Shown: positions 24,942 through 34,300 of the stretch, piece by piece
Numbering within the stretch: the first letter of the stretch is position 1
How the letters are laid out: each line of letters begins with the position of its first letter
Source of the DNA: Chrysogorgia sp. JL179-B06
Lineage: Eukaryota > Cnidaria > Anthozoa > Scleralcyonacea > Chrysogorgiidae
Direction: 5' to 3'
Assembly (NCBI GenBank): GCA_035772405.1
Contig: JAYKKM010000350.1
Location: 930,001 to 994,000 of the forward strand
Length of the DNA stretch: 64,000 nt
Notes under the pieces: model-generated
What the model was told of the DNA's origin: nothing
What the model saw: the letters and a program-made list of their open reading frames with translations, nothing else
Database searches by the model: none
Position numbers and translations under genes: made by a program

Positions 24942-25083
24942 CTTATTGAAAGGTTTCACATATAATCCTGCCGAGCATTTTACTCGTTTCTCGCATTTTT
25001 CCTCGCCCCCGGCGGGCTCGGGAAAATACTTGAGAAACTCGTAAAATACTCGGCTGGATTATATGTGAAACCATTCAATAAGA
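24942..25083. repeat. 142-bp near-perfect palindrome
   Basis: Left arm cttattgaaaggtttcacat... and right arm ...atgtgaaaccattcaataag are mirrored with few mismatches, around a GC-rich centre (gcccccggcgggc). It can form a long hairpin; probably a MITE-class foldback. Confidence 0.75.
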
Positions 25084-25954
25084 TCTAAATATTTGAGGAT
25101 TTCACTCGTTTCGTTATCTCGTTTCGGTGGTTCCGTTCGTTTCGGTGGTTTCGTTTCGGCGTTCCGGGTTTTAGTACATGCCCAACTATTACGGTCTTGA
25201 GAACTCATCAGGTAAAATTATCGTTTTAAAGCAAATCTGAATCATTGTCGTTTGTTTTTATAGTTAGAGATCACGAGTAATTGTTAAATAGCACATTTGA
25301 TAATACTACATGGCACATTTTGACACACACTTAAAGCAGACTTACCTCTATTCACTCGTGTGGTTTTCGACTTTAAGATTTGTTCGGTGTGGATGTCTTT
25401 TGATCGACTTTCGCCAAAGTCTGTCAGTTTACAGATGAGTGGTTTAACAGATGCCATACGGTCGACGATTTCTGCGTCGGTCAGTCGATTGTAATGGTGG
25501 TTAGACACCAAAACATTTTCAGGTTTCAGTCACGGTGGGTAATACTATTTTCATGTAGGTATTTCAAACCCGACGCAACGTCCAAAGATGAATGAATAAA
25601 CACGGAGCGATGTATTCCGTCGCAACTGGATTCTTCGCAAACCGCTAGGAAATTTGCTAGGCTGTGTACCCTGACATCTGGATTAAAATCAAAATATACA
25701 TACTCAAGCAGCAAAGCATATTTGTCAAGGCAAACTCCTTTAAATTCCACAACGTTTGGATGTTGTAATTTACTGAGAAGTCGCGCTTCCTTCATTAGCG
25801 ATTTGCATGCTTCGTTGTCAGAAGCTAGCATCTTCTTTACGACGATTTTCGAGCTATTTTCTGGTAGCTTCGCCGTAAATACAACCGCGAAACCACCTTC
25901 GCCAATTTCATCTTTATCGACGAGGCATCGATATGAGTATTCGGGCAATCCAGT

Positions 25955-26251
25955 GGTATCTACCGGTTCACGAGTAGGCTTGGGTATTTTTCCCAAGCTA
26001 GCAAAAAAAGACATTTTGTCTTCGATGTATCTCAGGCCTTAGCGAATCACTATAGCCGCGTTTACACTACAGGCCTGGACCTGACCTAGGACCGACTAGT
26101 GTAAACGCACAAGGACTGACCTGAGACTGACCTGGAACTGTGTACCTAGGACCATGTAAGATGCTGGGCCTAAAAACACGGTCCTAGGTCAGTCTCAGGT
26201 CAGTCCTGAGACTGACCTGGTATCTACCGGTTCACGAGTAGGCTTGGGTAT
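25955..26251. repeat. 33-bp direct duplication around a 231-bp insert
   Basis: The string starting ggtatctaccggttcacgag inside kinase exon 1 (25955-25987) recurs exactly at 26219-26251. Between them lies the kinase 5' end and a CTGAC/CAGGT-rich block with internal repeats (about 26052-26218). Confidence 0.75.
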
Positions 26252-26665
26252 ACCATATCCGCGTTTTACCCGAAAGGGTAAAACGCGGATATGACTCTAA
26301 AAGACATGAAACACATTTTGTATACCATATCCGCGTTTTACCCAAAAGGGTAAAACGCGGATATGACTCTAAAAGACATGAAACACATTTTGTATACCAT
26401 ATCCGCGTTTTACCCAAAAGGGTAAAACGCGGATATGACTCTAAAAGACATGAAACACATTTTGTATACCATATCCGCGTTTTACCCGAAAGGGTAAAAC
26501 GCGGATATGACTCTAAAAGATATGAAACACATTTTGTATACCATATCCGCGTTTTACCCGAAAGGGTAAAACGCGGATATTACTCTATGAAAATTGAAGC
26601 CATCCGTCCATCCGTGCCATCCGTCCGTCCGTCCGTCCGTATCCGCGTTTTACCCTAACCCCTTT
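26251..26665 (-). repeat. Palindromic 72-bp satellite element, long copy (five units)
   Basis: Units start at 26251, 26323, 26395, 26467 and 26539, an exact 72-bp period. Each contains the palindrome atccgcgttttaccc-(c/g)(g/a)aa-gggtaaaacgcggat and a spacer with acattttgta. The right end mirrors the start of the 14052 copy, including the (TCCG)n spacer and the final ccctaaccc. Inverted relative to that copy. Confidence 0.85.
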
Positions 26666-26715
26666 AAACTATGCTATGTAGTATATATTAATTACCTATA
26701 CATGTAGCCTTTGGT

Positions 26716-27738
26716 TCATAGTAAATTGTTGTCAATATCACATGGCTGTTTTAGTATGTGCATGGATAGTTTTTCTATTGGCATTCTGGGAGCTTGGATA
26801 AGTTTGTTTTGTACAAACTTTTGATGGCTGCTTGTCCAGCTGAGAACTGGCTTTATCTTGAGTGGGAACTGGACTGCATGTCCCTGTCCATGCTCATTGT
26901 TAAGATAGTACCACCAATGTTCTGGAAGTGGCAAGCGAGACATATCTTCAATTGAGTACAGTCTATACCCTTTGTGCTGGGAGTCCATACCTTCTCCATT
27001 GGTGGTATAACGCCAAATGTCCAGTTCCATATGAACGTATGTTGGGTTAGACGACTTGGACTTTAGACTACACAGAATGCCTTCATAAAACTGGCGGCTA
27101 GCCTCATGCAGTCTTGAAGAGCACGGCTTTGGTGGACTTTCATAACCTCTGTAGGTAGAGAATATTTGAGTCAGGAGAGTAGTTATTTGTGTTTCATATA
27201 TATACAATACGCTAGCAATGTTTTGCCTGAATTCAATGTGAAGTATACTAAACAGACAGCATTAATATTATATTTATCTATTAAGGGAGTCACTTGACAT
27301 TTCTGACATATAACACGGCAAAACTTTACTATGTATATAAGCTTTAAATTGTTTGAAAAATCGAATCTATAAAGACTGAGATATTTCTCAGTTCAAATAT
27401 CTCACCTTACTAGGCTCCCACGTAGAGGTTTCTAGCGGCCAGCTTTCCCACTTGATAAGATATTCGTATTCCTTAGAAATATTAAACGAAAGATTAAATA
27501 TCAAGCTAATCCAAAAATATTTACAAAATATTTTAATAAAATTCGTAAAATGTAGAATTATCAAATGCAAGAATATCGAACTGACCTTGTTGACTCGCCG
27601 TCTCGATATAATCCTCTCAACCTGGTATGTTATCGGCAATGTTTTCCTCTTCTTTTTGGGTGCTGTATCGTAGAGTACGACGGACGAAAAACGATTTAAC
27701 TGCTTGTAGTCAATCACACTTCTGTTTCGAGCCGCCAT
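26716..27738 (-). CDS. Chromodomain protein
   Basis: Exon 1 (27738-27586) starts ATG GCG GCT and encodes a basic linker (PKKKRK, a likely nuclear localisation signal) and the first half of a chromodomain, YQVERIISRRRVNK. Exon 2 (27471-27406) joins in phase and gives EYEYLIKWESWPLETSTWEP, the aromatic-cage half (Y/W/W positions kept). A third block ending at 26716 encodes about 150 residues of unknown fold (HWWYYLNNEHGQGHAVQF). Its phase does not fit exon 2 directly, so an unseen exon may lie between. Chromodomains read methyl-lysine on histone H3; here that is inferred from the domain. No lesion in the chromodomain exons. Confidence 0.65.
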
Positions 27739-27739
27739 A

Positions 27740-28399
27740 TTGGAATTTCAATATTTGTGGGAAAGTCCGCTGACACAAATGTTTTACACATGACCGGAAT
27801 AGTTCACCCATTGAACTATATATAGACTGGAACGATAACTTGGCCGCCATCTTTGAAGAGTTCAATGGTGATATTTTTGTAGGTAGCCCCAGTCCTTTTT
27901 TCAAAATGGCGTCGAAAAATATAGTTTGAAAATCGATAAATTTGACCACTTTCGCAACTTTTAATGCATTTATTTTTTACCCCAGAGCACACTAGGCCAA
28001 CAAAACTTTTAAATGGGGTATATACAATACTCAAAAGTTGTTTACCTATTGAAATATACAGAGAACAAGACGAAAGTTGAGCAAAAAACCGCGCGAAAAT
28101 TGATTGTTTTTCTGGGTTTTGAGCCCACACACGAAGAGTTATAAGATATTATAGCACCTTTTATAAAGATAAATTTTAGATGCATTGATACTGGCTGTCC
28201 TAGCTTCCAGAAACTTAATTTAATAAGTAAAAATTGAGAATTAATAAGTAAAAACACAAATTTTTGAAAAATCCAATGTTTTTCTCTCGTCCCAGTCCTT
28301 TTGTGGCTGGCAGAGCTCAAATAAATTTGTTATTTCCGAGGATTTTTGTAAACAAATCAATTAAAAAATGTGAAAAGTTGTTATTTTTAGCAATTAAAC
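27740..28399. other. Intergenic stretch between divergent genes
   Basis: Separates the minus-strand chromodomain gene from the plus-strand THAP gene and should hold both promoters. Only short open frames that look random; no motif I can name. Confidence 0.4.
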
Positions 28400-29572
28400 A
28401 TGCCGTATAAGTGTGTTGTCTGTGGCTGTAAAGGTGAACGTTTTAAAGAGAATGAAAGTGAAACATGCATAGCATTTCACAGGTGAGTTTTTCAAAAATA
28501 ATTATTGTACATGTATCAAAATACACACTATAAAACCATTTCCTACATTGAAAGATAACTCACAATAAGGAAAACAAATAGTTCATTTAGATAGAAACAA
28601 GAAATAAACTACAACTGAATATTTTAAGATATTTATTAATATTCAATTTATATACATGCCAAAATACATAATCACCAAGTACTGTATATAAAACTATTTA
28701 TATTACCAATACAGGTTTCCTTTAAAAAACAAAAACAAACTTCAAAAGTGGTAACATGCTGTACAGAAGGCAAAGAAAGATGATCAAGAGTGGAGAGCAA
28801 CACACCACAGTTTCATTTGCAGTAAACACTTTGAACAATGTGATTACACATTACCACCATCAACAAATGGCAAATGCAGACTGAAACTAAGTGCAGTGCC
28901 CTCCATTTTCTCAAGATTGTCACCAAGTGAAGCAAACTATGGTATGTCAGAAGAAGCAATTGAAAGGCTGGGAACCACCCAAAAACGTCCTTTGTCGCAT
29001 GAAGACCTATTGTCATCAGTTTTCAATGATCACTGCTATGCTAAACGACAAAAATTATCACAGCAGACACCACTGAAGGAAGTTAATAGTAATGATCAAG
29101 AAATTTCCAAAAAGAAACTAAAGCATAAAATTAAAAACTTACAACAGCAATTGCGAAGGTGCAAAACAAAGTTGGGGAACATGGCCGAAATTATTAGCAA
29201 TTTGCAAGAAGAGCTAATCATACAATCAGACACAGCCAACATGTTACATGCATCATTTGACAAACTTCAATTGTCCATTTTCAGAAATGTTCAAAAAAAC
29301 GCTAACAGTTTGCCATGTGGTCGTCGCTATACGGATGATGTTAAAGAATTTGCCTTAACCTTGAATTTTTATTCGCAGAAAGCTTATGAATATGTCCGAT
29401 CAATTTTGCCCTTACCCAATCCTTCACTGATCCGGAAGTGGTCAAGCTCGGTGGATTGCGAACCAGGCTTTCTGAAAGAGGCATTCAAGGCATTGTCAGA
29501 TGAAATAAGTCGATGTCCTGAAAAGAAAGACTGCTGCCTCATCATTGATGCAATGTCCATTCGAAAGTCTAA
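28400..29572 (+). pseudogene. THAP9/P-element-like transposase, stop and truncation
   Basis: Exon 1 (28400-28482) gives MPYKCVVCGC, the first half of a THAP zinc finger. Exon 2 from 28716 joins in phase (HR|FPLKNK) and supplies the second pair (CSKHF). A coiled-coil follows, then the P-element-type core with CCLIIDAMSIRK, whose Asp is the first catalytic residue in THAP9/P transposases. A TAA right after LQKW in the THAP domain breaks the frame once. Beyond IRKSK the sequence switches to a Penelope-like element, so the C-terminal half is missing. THAP domains bind specific DNA; this copy cannot make a full product. Confidence 0.65.
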
Positions 29573-31162
29573 AATCTAAGCGACAGAATCGAATCGTTGG
29601 CTCAAAAAGAATCTTTTATCTCCTTGAAAGACCATAAGGATAACTTCCCGAATAACCCAACTTGCCGTCTGATAAATCCAACGAAGTCCGAAATAGGCAA
29701 AGTAAGCAAATGTATCCTTGACAGAATAAACAAGGATATTATTTACAAAACAGGCGTGAAGCAATGGAAGAGTAACAAAGACCTAAATTGGTTTAACAGT
29801 ATTACTGGAAAAGAGCGACACTCGTTTATTACATTTGACATTGTAAATTTCTATCCCTCAATCTCATCTAAACTACTCAATGATGCTCTCAAGTTTGCAG
29901 AAGCATACACAGATATTTCAGCTCAAGAGAAAGAGATAATATGGCATGCAAAGCAATCCCTCCTATACAACAACAATACTGCATGGACCAAAAAGAATTC
30001 ATCAAACTCATTCGATGTAACGATGGGCTCGTTTGACGGCGCAGAAACATGTGAATTAGTGGGATCGTACTTACTACACCAGCTACCCGAGAGCATTAGA
30101 AATCAAGTTGGCTTGTATAGAGATGATGGCCTGGGAGCATTTGAAAAGTCACCTCAATGCCTCGAAAGAATCAAGAAACAGATTTGCAAAGTGTTCAAGG
30201 ACAATGCTTTGAAAATAACAATTGATGCCAACAAAAAGATCGTTAATTTTCTGGACGCAACCTTGGACCTTAACAAAGGAACCCATGAGCCGTACCTCAA
30301 ACCCAACAATAAGCCACTCTATGTTCACAATGGGAGCAATCATCCACCAAGCATTATAAAAAACATCCCTCTAGCAATCAACAGAAGGCTTAATGAACTT
30401 TCCTCAAACAAAGAATCATTTGACAAAGCATCACCTGAATATCAATGCGCATTACAGAAAAGTGGCTACAACTATGACCTAAAATATGAAGCAACTAACA
30501 ACCAAGCCCCAGAGAGAAGACCTAGATGCAGGAATATTACATGGTATAATCCCCCATTTAGCAAAAACGTCGCCACAAATGTAGGACGCAAGTTTAGAAA
30601 TATTGTGAAAGAATCCTTCAAGAGCGGACACCCACTGCAGAAATTTTTTAATAAAAACACCTTGAAAATAAGTTACTCGTGCATGCCTAATTTAGAAAGA
30701 CAAATCAATATCCACAACAAATCTACCCTCAGGGAAACTCCACAACTACCTGAAAGAATGTGTAATTGTAGATCAAAACCTGATTGCCCGCTAAAAGGAG
30801 AATGCCTAAGCAATAATGTCATCTACCAAGCCACTGTAAAAACCAACGATACAAAGGAAACATACATCGGCCTTACTGGGGATCGGTTCAAAACACGATT
30901 TAACAACCACACGTGTTCATTCCGAGATGATAACAAGAGAAATTCCACAGAGCTAAGCAAACACATTTGGTCCCTAAAGGACAATGACATCACATATGCT
31001 GTAGACTGGAAGATAATGGCCCGTGCAAATTCGTATTCAAATATTGGGAAAAAATGTAATTTATGTATAATGGAAAAATATTTCATCATTTGTAAACCAG
31101 AAACTTGTACTTTAAACAAAAGAAACGAACTAGCTAGTGCATGCCAACAAATTTTTAATTAA
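29573..31162 (+). CDS. Penelope-like reverse transcriptase with GIY-YIG endonuclease
   Basis: About 530 residues remain. The RT part shows CRLINPTKSEIGKVSK, FDIVNFYPSIS (motif A) and LYRDDGLG (motif C, YxDD, in the form typical of Penelope-like elements). The C-terminal part has a cysteine cluster, CNCRSKPDCPLKGEC, then NNVIYQATVK...ETYIGLTGDRFKTR, which is a GIY-YIG nuclease with the linked CCHH feature. The N-terminus is missing because of the truncation. There is no stop or frameshift in the remaining frame, so the insertion looks young. It would prime reverse transcription from a nick made by its GIY-YIG nuclease. Confidence 0.8.
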   Translation, partial: NLSDRIESLAQKESFISLKDHKDNFPNNPTCRLINPTKSEIGKVSKCILDRINKDIIYKTGVKQWKSNKDLNWFNSITGKERHSFITFDIVNFYPSISSKLLNDALKFAEAYTDISAQEKEIIWHAKQSLLYNNNTAWTKKNSSNSFDVTMGSFDGAETCELVGSYLLHQLPESIRNQVGLYRDDGLGAFEKSPQCLERIKKQICKVFKDNALKITIDANKKIVNFLDATLDLNKGTHEPYLKPNNKPLYVHNGSNHPPSIIKNIPLAINRRLNELSSNKESFDKASPEYQCALQKSGYNYDLKYEATNNQAPERRPRCRNITWYNPPFSKNVATNVGRKFRNIVKESFKSGHPLQKFFNKNTLKISYSCMPNLERQINIHNKSTLRETPQLPERMCNCRSKPDCPLKGECLSNNVIYQATVKTNDTKETYIGLTGDRFKTRFNNHTCSFRDDNKRNSTELSKHIWSLKDNDITYAVDWKIMARANSYSNIGKKCNLCIMEKYFIICKPETCTLNKRNELASACQQIFN

Positions 31163-31325
31163 AAACGGTTAGGTTTTACGCCACTATGGATGAACGGTAT
31201 ATAAATGGGATATTTTTAGTTTAATCTGATTATGCGCCTGAAGAGAGAGGATCTATGAAGGGTCTCTCGAAACAGAACTGTAGTGCTTTTTTAAATTAAC
31301 AATCTTAGGTTTTAATCTTTAATCT

Positions 31326-31345
<20 letters not shown>
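29573..31345 (+). mobile_element. Penelope-like retroelement, 5' truncated
   Basis: The frame is open from about 29573 in the middle of the RT upstream region (LSDRIESLAQKESFISLKDH), right where the THAP9-like gene stops. The 3' side ends near an (at)n run at 31334-31358. 5' truncation is expected for target-primed insertion. No target duplication was found. Confidence 0.65.
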
Positions 31346-31358
<13 letters not shown>

Positions 31359-31382
31359 ATTGTGTTCATCATTCTATCATAG

Positions 31383-34300
31383 GATAAAGGGCCTCTTTTT
31401 GAATCATTTGACGCTTTGTTCATTGGGAGAAGAAAAAATGCAGGCCAGAGTATGAATGAACCTCTTTTGGGAGACTTGATGTTCTACCCACAAAAAGATG
31501 TTGATAATTTTGTATCAAATTACTATTCAAGAAAACAACAATCAAAAAATGACATTGAGGTATGTTACTGTAGAATTAAAATTCCCTTACCAATGTACAA
31601 TTATACATATATGCAGCATTGATAGTTGATTATGTAGTAGGTAATACGTACCAGTATATTAATTATAAACTATTATGCACTGGTTATCTTCTGGTCAATT
31701 ATCAGAAAAGGTCTGAACATTCAACATTCTTTGTTATTTTTGTAATATCTTTCAGGGTTGTCATCAATTCTTAGCTGGAGATGCTGTAAGGTCTATGCAT
31801 CGTTACAAAGCCTTGAGTGAGACTGCTGTATTTGGAAGAGGGTGCCGTCATGAATTCCCAAAGAAGTTTCTCAGCCTTAAACATGGAGAAAGGTTTAGAA
31901 CACTTTTGATATATGTCCCTATTTCTTACGTCCCTTACATTTTATCCAATCCTTTAGGTCCATTAATAGTACTGCTTGAACTGCAACAAGAAAGCTGAAT
32001 GTCCCATGTAAATCCCCAGGCTAAATGAGTCTTTTCCTTCCAACTATTTACTATACCTACAGTATCCTTGCTATTCAGATATGGGTTTTCTTCAAGTTTC
32101 TTGAACAGATATTAAATTAATCCAACATCATCCTCTTTCAGGCTAGCATATGCGGTGTGGATGGTGGAGGACATGCAAAAAGTGCTTTTGGAGAAACCTA
32201 ATTTAGAAATAAATATTCTCTATGATATTTCTTGCATGCTTGTGAAGCATTTGCATGTGAGTTTCTTTGTTTCTTTGTTTCTTTCGGTCTTTCGTTCGTT
32301 CTTTCTTTTGTTTTTTCGTTCTTTCTTTCGTTCGCTCTTTTGTTCTTTCTTTTGTTCTTTCTTTTGTTCTTTCTTTCTTTCTTTTACTGCTGCATGTTTA
32401 TGGAAAATATTTTACTTGATATTTAGAGTAGAGGAGAGGATGAACTATTGGATACCATCGAATTTGCCATTCCTGTTTTTCATTGCTATGGTCATGAAGG
32501 GGAATGCCAGGTTAGTTATTAAATAAACACTTGATATTCACGTATATTTTATACATTAAACATCTCTCTTTCCAACGAATTTATGGTTTGTACTAGCTGC
32601 ATGTACAGTATGGATGAGCCGCGGAGCCCTTTTTTTCGTTAAATGTTTTAATTATAATTTCGTTTGTATATAGGGTTTGATGGTGTGTTCTGATGCTGAT
32701 CATTCTGAAATTAGATGTCCTTTATTACCGTATAGGTAAACGTTTTAACATATTTAATGCTATAGGCTTAACTATTTGCTATATAGGTAAAATTTAGTCC
32801 TCGGCGCAAAGTTGGATTTGGTCTCACCGATGGCGAAATGTTGGAAAGATTGTGGGCCTATTTAAGACCATTTGGCAAAATGACCAAAGAAATGCGCCCA
32901 AGTCACAGAACTGACGTTCTAAACGGATGCATTACTTCACTATGGAAGGCAAACTGTACGGAAATTGGGTATGTCTATCTTAAAGGATCCTTGTGAAAAT
33001 GTTTAGTGTCTTGATGCTTTTTCAAGACTATATTTTCGCATTCATATATTCCTCGAATGAATAACATTCTTTACAGGACCAATGCTCGTACGTAGAATGG
33101 AAAAGGCAATTGCAATGGAAGAAGCGGCAAACAATGACCTGGATAATCTGTTAAAATCATTTACTGGTATGCTTCAAAACGTTTTAGGTTTATTCCTATG
33201 CACAGTTCTGACCATTGGGTATATAGTTGTAGTTGTACGTTTATCTGGCTTCATAACCTTAACGTCCGGTTTTTTTGTTGTCTTTAAATTGATTAAACGT
33301 TGTGGGTTTGATGAAGTTTTCGTTGATAGTTCTAGGTTCTTGTAGATTATCGAGCTCAGAGGTAGATTGGTTTGTTGTTGTCTTTCTATCCAGTACAGGA
33401 CATAATTGTGTTCATTGCACCCCTTAAAATGGAATTATATTTATTTTCTGTGATCTATCTCATCACAATAAGTCACAAGAAAGAATTTCTTCCATTTTTA
33501 TGGAATATTAAATGCGTTGGACAACAATTTTTGTTTGTAATAGCTGCCAATATAAATTTTTCATTTCGTTAGTACAAGTTGGCAATGAACAAGTCAAAGA
33601 GTGGGCTGGTGAAGAACTCCAATATATGCAAAAAGAAATACAGACAGGTGTGCTCTTTATGGTGTATATGTAATTTACTTATGTCCTGTTAAATTTTTTA
33701 AATTCAAAGTTTGTTACACGTATTAATGAAATATTTATGCTTTTTTTGCATTTTTAGAGGAGGTTTCGTGGGAGCAGAAGTACGTCATTTACCTTCAAAT
33801 GTACTACAGCCTTTATGAAAGATGGCAGAAATGCACTGATCCTAATCAGTTAACAACATTTTACAACCAAATGCAAAAGTAAGCAATTGAACAGAATCAA
33901 CTAAGATAACTTGAATATAGTATATCTATATTATTAATTAGCAAATTTGTGTGTTACGGTAAAATAAAGATAAAATACATAGCCTGCATAGCAGGCGCAA
34001 AGGGGCTGGGACGGGCTGTGCAGGCTATAAAATACAGGTCCTTGCATACAGTAGAATAGCAACTTTTTATATAGCTGAAAAATGTAAACCTGTATAAAGA
34101 TTGTTTAATAATAATAATAATAATAATAATAATTTTTTTTAAATAATAATAATAATAATAAGGAAAACTTTATTTAAAAACGGTAAATTCTTCAATTACA
34201 TTCAAATTAATTTTTATAATATTTACATTGATATGGGCTGTTGAAAAATAATTAAAACTGAAAAATAAATTAAAACAAAGAAAATTCAATCTAAAATTCC

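Larger units (their letters stand above)
19757..26014 (-). pseudogene. Protein kinase fused to papain-like cysteine protease-like domain
   Basis: Exon 1 (26014-25346) has a kinase N-lobe: glycine loop GEGGFAVVF (residues 38-46), Lys60 in IVVKK, the HRD catalytic loop, and DFGES. Exon 2 (20873 onward) continues in phase with GTFGFMAPELL and the C-lobe. Downstream, in a shifted frame, follows PDDATNACAFLA (candidate catalytic Cys) and later FVLDTHEVP (candidate His), ending at 19757. The Cys/DTH pattern recalls papain-like deubiquitinases. Two lesions: one base is missing right after HRD (near 25526), and the frame changes near 20470-20490 between kinase and protease. The 4.47 kb intron contains a foldback element with a nested transposon. 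Seen: motifs, splice sites and lesions. Inferred: a single fused polypeptide. Confidence 0.6.

Noticed and set aside
32155..32526. Phe/Ser/Leu-rich frames (123 and 64 codons)
   Set aside because: Translate the (TTTC)n microsatellite in a KDZ intron; only the first 34 codons are a true exon.
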